A DNA stretch of 14,920 nt from Thalassospira sp. UBA1131 (GTDB lineage Bacteria; Pseudomonadota; Alphaproteobacteria; Rhodospirillales; Thalassospiraceae). The translations under genes were made by a program, and so were the position numbers. The notes beneath the pieces are model-generated. The model was not told where the DNA came from. It saw only the letters and a program-made list of their open reading frames with translations, and made no database searches. Where the stretch lies: NCBI RefSeq assembly GCF_002311515.1, contig NZ_DCAO01000120.1:78628-93547 (forward strand). Reading direction: 5' to 3'. Below are positions 13,251 through 14,920 of this stretch, in pieces; the first letter of the stretch is position 1, and every line of letters starts with the position of its first letter.

Positions 13251-14559
13251 TTTACGCGTCCTCGTTATTTCGCACGGCCATCCCAGCATCTCGCTGGGCG
13301 GGGCCGAAGTGGCCTCCTACAACCTGCATAAAGGGTTGAACAAACTTGACGGGGTCGAAAGCTTTTATCTCGCCCGCGTTGGCAATCCCGTGCCGCGTCA
13401 CGGCGCCTCGGCCCTGATGAGCCTGCGGCAAAAGGAAAACGAAATCCTTTATCACGCGGAAAACTATGATCACTTCCTGCTGTCGAACGGCAGCACGGAT
13501 GAAATTGATCGTGATTTCCTGCGCTTTGTGAAGGATTACGAACCCGATGTCGTGCATTTCCACCACTATCTGGGCCTTGGGCTCGAAACCATCTATGCCA
13601 TTCGCGAAGCCCTGCCCGAAACCGCGATTTTCTTTACTTTCCACGAGTTTTTGACGATCTGCCACAATCACGGGCAGATGATCAAAAGCGGCGGCACCAA
13701 GCTGTGCAACCGGGCCAGCCCGATTGATTGCAATGGCTGTTTCCCCAATATCTCGCCGGCCTCGTTCCTGCGGCGTGAACGCTTCATCAAGGCGATGCTG
13801 GAACTGGCCGATCACTATGTCTCACCCAGTGAATTTTTGGCTAACCGCTTCATTGACTGGGGCATGAAGGCCGAAAAGATGTCGGTGATCGAAAACGGTC
13901 TCGACATCAATGAACGGGCCAAGGACCGCCCGCTTTCCAAAACCCAGCCGCGCCGGTCGCGCTTTGCCTTTTTCGGGCAGCTCACGATGTTCAAGGGGGC
14001 TGACATCCTTCTCGATGCGGTCGGGCGTGTGCCTGATGAAATCTGGGGCGATGATGCGCGGCTGATGATCTTTGGCGGCAACCTTGATCGCCAGCCCAAG
14101 GAATATCAGGACAAGGTCCATGACCTGATCGAAAAGGCCGGCGAACGTGTCCGCTTTTACGGGGCCTATCAGAATACCGAAATGCCCAAGCTGATGGAAC
14201 TCGCCGACTGGACGATCATTCCCTCTATCTGGTGGGAAAACTCGCCAGTCGTGATCCAGGAAGCCTTCTTCCACGGGCGTCCGATGATCTGTTCCAACAT
14301 TGGCGGCATGGCCGAAAAAATCACCGACGGTGTCAATGGTCTGCATTTCCGGGTCGGAAGTGCCGAAGACCTTGCTGATCGGATGATCGAAGTTCTCAGC
14401 GACAACAAGATCTGGGATCGGATGCGCGAGGGAATACCAAGCGTGACGACCTATCAGGAATGCGCCGAGCAACATCTCGCGCAGTATCGGGAGGTTCTGG
14501 AAACGCGCCGTATGTCCGCAAAGGCTGCGAGCCCGCAAACCGTGGCAAGCACGGCATGA
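13237..14559 (+). CDS. Family 4 glycosyltransferase (GT-B), second copy, with Cys cluster
   Basis: A 440-residue GT-B enzyme. I start it at ATG 13237 (MPSTDLRVLVISHGHPSISLGG), which has GCGGAG about ten bases upstream and overlaps the previous gene by 14 bp. An ATG at 13174 would lie deep in that gene and add 21 unrelated residues. The N-domain shows LGGAEVASYNLH and EPDVVHFHHYLGLG. A four-cysteine cluster (C142, C157, C165, C168; pattern C-x14-C-x7-C-x2-C) is seen in many family 4 enzymes and may bind a metal. The C-domain has FFGQLTMFKGADILLDAV and E334-x7-E342 in SIWWENSPVVIQEAF, followed by IGGMAEKITDGVNGL. It is the paralogue of the enzyme at 8937. It probably adds a further sugar to the same glycan. 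Confidence 0.92.
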   Translation: MPSTDLRVLVISHGHPSISLGGAEVASYNLHKGLNKLDGVESFYLARVGNPVPRHGASALMSLRQKENEILYHAENYDHFLLSNGSTDEIDRDFLRFVKDYEPDVVHFHHYLGLGLETIYAIREALPETAIFFTFHEFLTICHNHGQMIKSGGTKLCNRASPIDCNGCFPNISPASFLRRERFIKAMLELADHYVSPSEFLANRFIDWGMKAEKMSVIENGLDINERAKDRPLSKTQPRRSRFAFFGQLTMFKGADILLDAVGRVPDEIWGDDARLMIFGGNLDRQPKEYQDKVHDLIEKAGERVRFYGAYQNTEMPKLMELADWTIIPSIWWENSPVVIQEAFFHGRPMICSNIGGMAEKITDGVNGLHFRVGSAEDLADRMIEVLSDNKIWDRMREGIPSVTTYQECAEQHLAQYREVLETRRMSAKAASPQTVASTA

Positions 14560-14597
14560 ATTCAGAACAAAAACGTGATCAACCAAGGAGAGACAAC

Positions 14598-14920
14598 ATG
14601 GCGCGCGTTCTCGTAATGATCCCGTCCGGCGAAGTCTACGACCACGACTGCGTCCGATGGTACAACTATCAGGATGTTCAAAAGAGCATCAATCACTACC
14701 ACAATATCGGGGATGCCTTTGTCTTCGATTCATCGCTCAAACTGATGAATTACGACAAGCTTGGTGTCTTGCCGATTGCCGATCCCAAGATGGAAGATAT
14801 CGACCGCCTTCGCGAGGAATATGACTATGTCTTCCTGCGCGGGTCGAACTACATCCATTCCGATATGGACTGGCGCAATACCATCGACGTTCTCAAACGT
14901 TTGAAACTGCCTGTTCTGGG
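14598..14920 (+). CDS. Probable polysaccharide pyruvyl transferase, N-terminal part (runs off right edge)
   Basis: An open frame of 107 codons begins at ATG 14598, preceded by AAGGAGA at a good distance, and reaches the window edge with no stop. The translation starts MARVLVMIPSGEVYDHDC and includes INHYHNIGDAFVFDSSLKL, YDYVFLRGSNYIHSDMDW and RLKLPVL. The NIGD stretch and the LRGSNYIH strand resemble the PS_pyruv_trans (CsaB-like) family, which moves pyruvate from phosphoenolpyruvate onto sugars as ketals. Only about a quarter of a typical member is visible, so the family call rests on these motifs and the glycan context. In S-layer systems pyruvylated cell-wall glycans can anchor surface proteins, which would suit this locus, but that is inference. 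It sits 38 bp after the preceding glycosyltransferase, likely in the same operon. Confidence 0.65.
   Translation, partial: MARVLVMIPSGEVYDHDCVRWYNYQDVQKSINHYHNIGDAFVFDSSLKLMNYDKLGVLPIADPKMEDIDRLREEYDYVFLRGSNYIHSDMDWRNTIDVLKRLKLPVL

Noticed and set aside
1..14920. Insertion sequences, tRNA genes, phage genes or toxin-antitoxin pairs
   Set aside because: I saw no transposase-like protein, terminal repeats, tRNA-like cloverleaf or paired small genes on either strand.

Overview
The window is GC-rich coding DNA with short AT-rich gaps. Its genes resemble those of a free-living alphaproteobacterium: a PrtD-type exporter, an LdtR-like MarR regulator, a Glyco_trans_4_3 glycosyltransferase and many ATGA stop/start overlaps. 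A Rhodospirillales genus such as Thalassospira is my best guess from protein style alone; no rRNA or other marker gene is present.

Left, minus strand (1-1141): a MarR-family regulator overlaps by 4 bp a family 4 glycosyltransferase that runs off the left edge. An AT-rich divergent region (1205-1469) separates this pair from the plus-strand genes. It carries a perfect 11-bp inverted repeat around a candidate marR promoter.

Centre left, plus strand (1470-5790): a type I secretion ABC transporter and its HlyD-type adaptor (4-bp overlap) end in a clear intrinsic terminator. A separately transcribed gene follows, with a structured leader and a strong ribosome binding site. It encodes a 264-residue RTX protein made almost entirely of 19 uninterrupted calcium-binding nonapeptides and a C-terminal export region. 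The outer-membrane TolC-like partner is not in the window.

Right, plus strand (5861-14920, probably one operon): a large family 2 glycosyltransferase with a long N-terminal region, a SAM methyltransferase, a family 4 glycosyltransferase, a C-terminally membrane-anchored coiled-coil protein, a paralogue of the large glycosyltransferase that has lost its catalytic motifs, a second family 4 glycosyltransferase, and the start of a probable polysaccharide pyruvyl transferase.

Taken together the locus looks like a surface-layer or capsule system. A small acidic Ca2+-binding RTX protein is exported by its own type I system, and the adjacent operon builds or modifies a glycan (glycosylation, methylation, probably pyruvylation) on which, or with which, it could assemble. 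Caulobacter RsaA, a type I-secreted RTX S-layer protein with exporter genes near LPS genes, is a known parallel. The unusual parts are a 'GW' beta-module shared by three otherwise different proteins, an apparently catalytically dead glycosyltransferase paralogue, and the anchored coiled-coil protein. They suggest a membrane-tethered glycosylation complex; that is inference.
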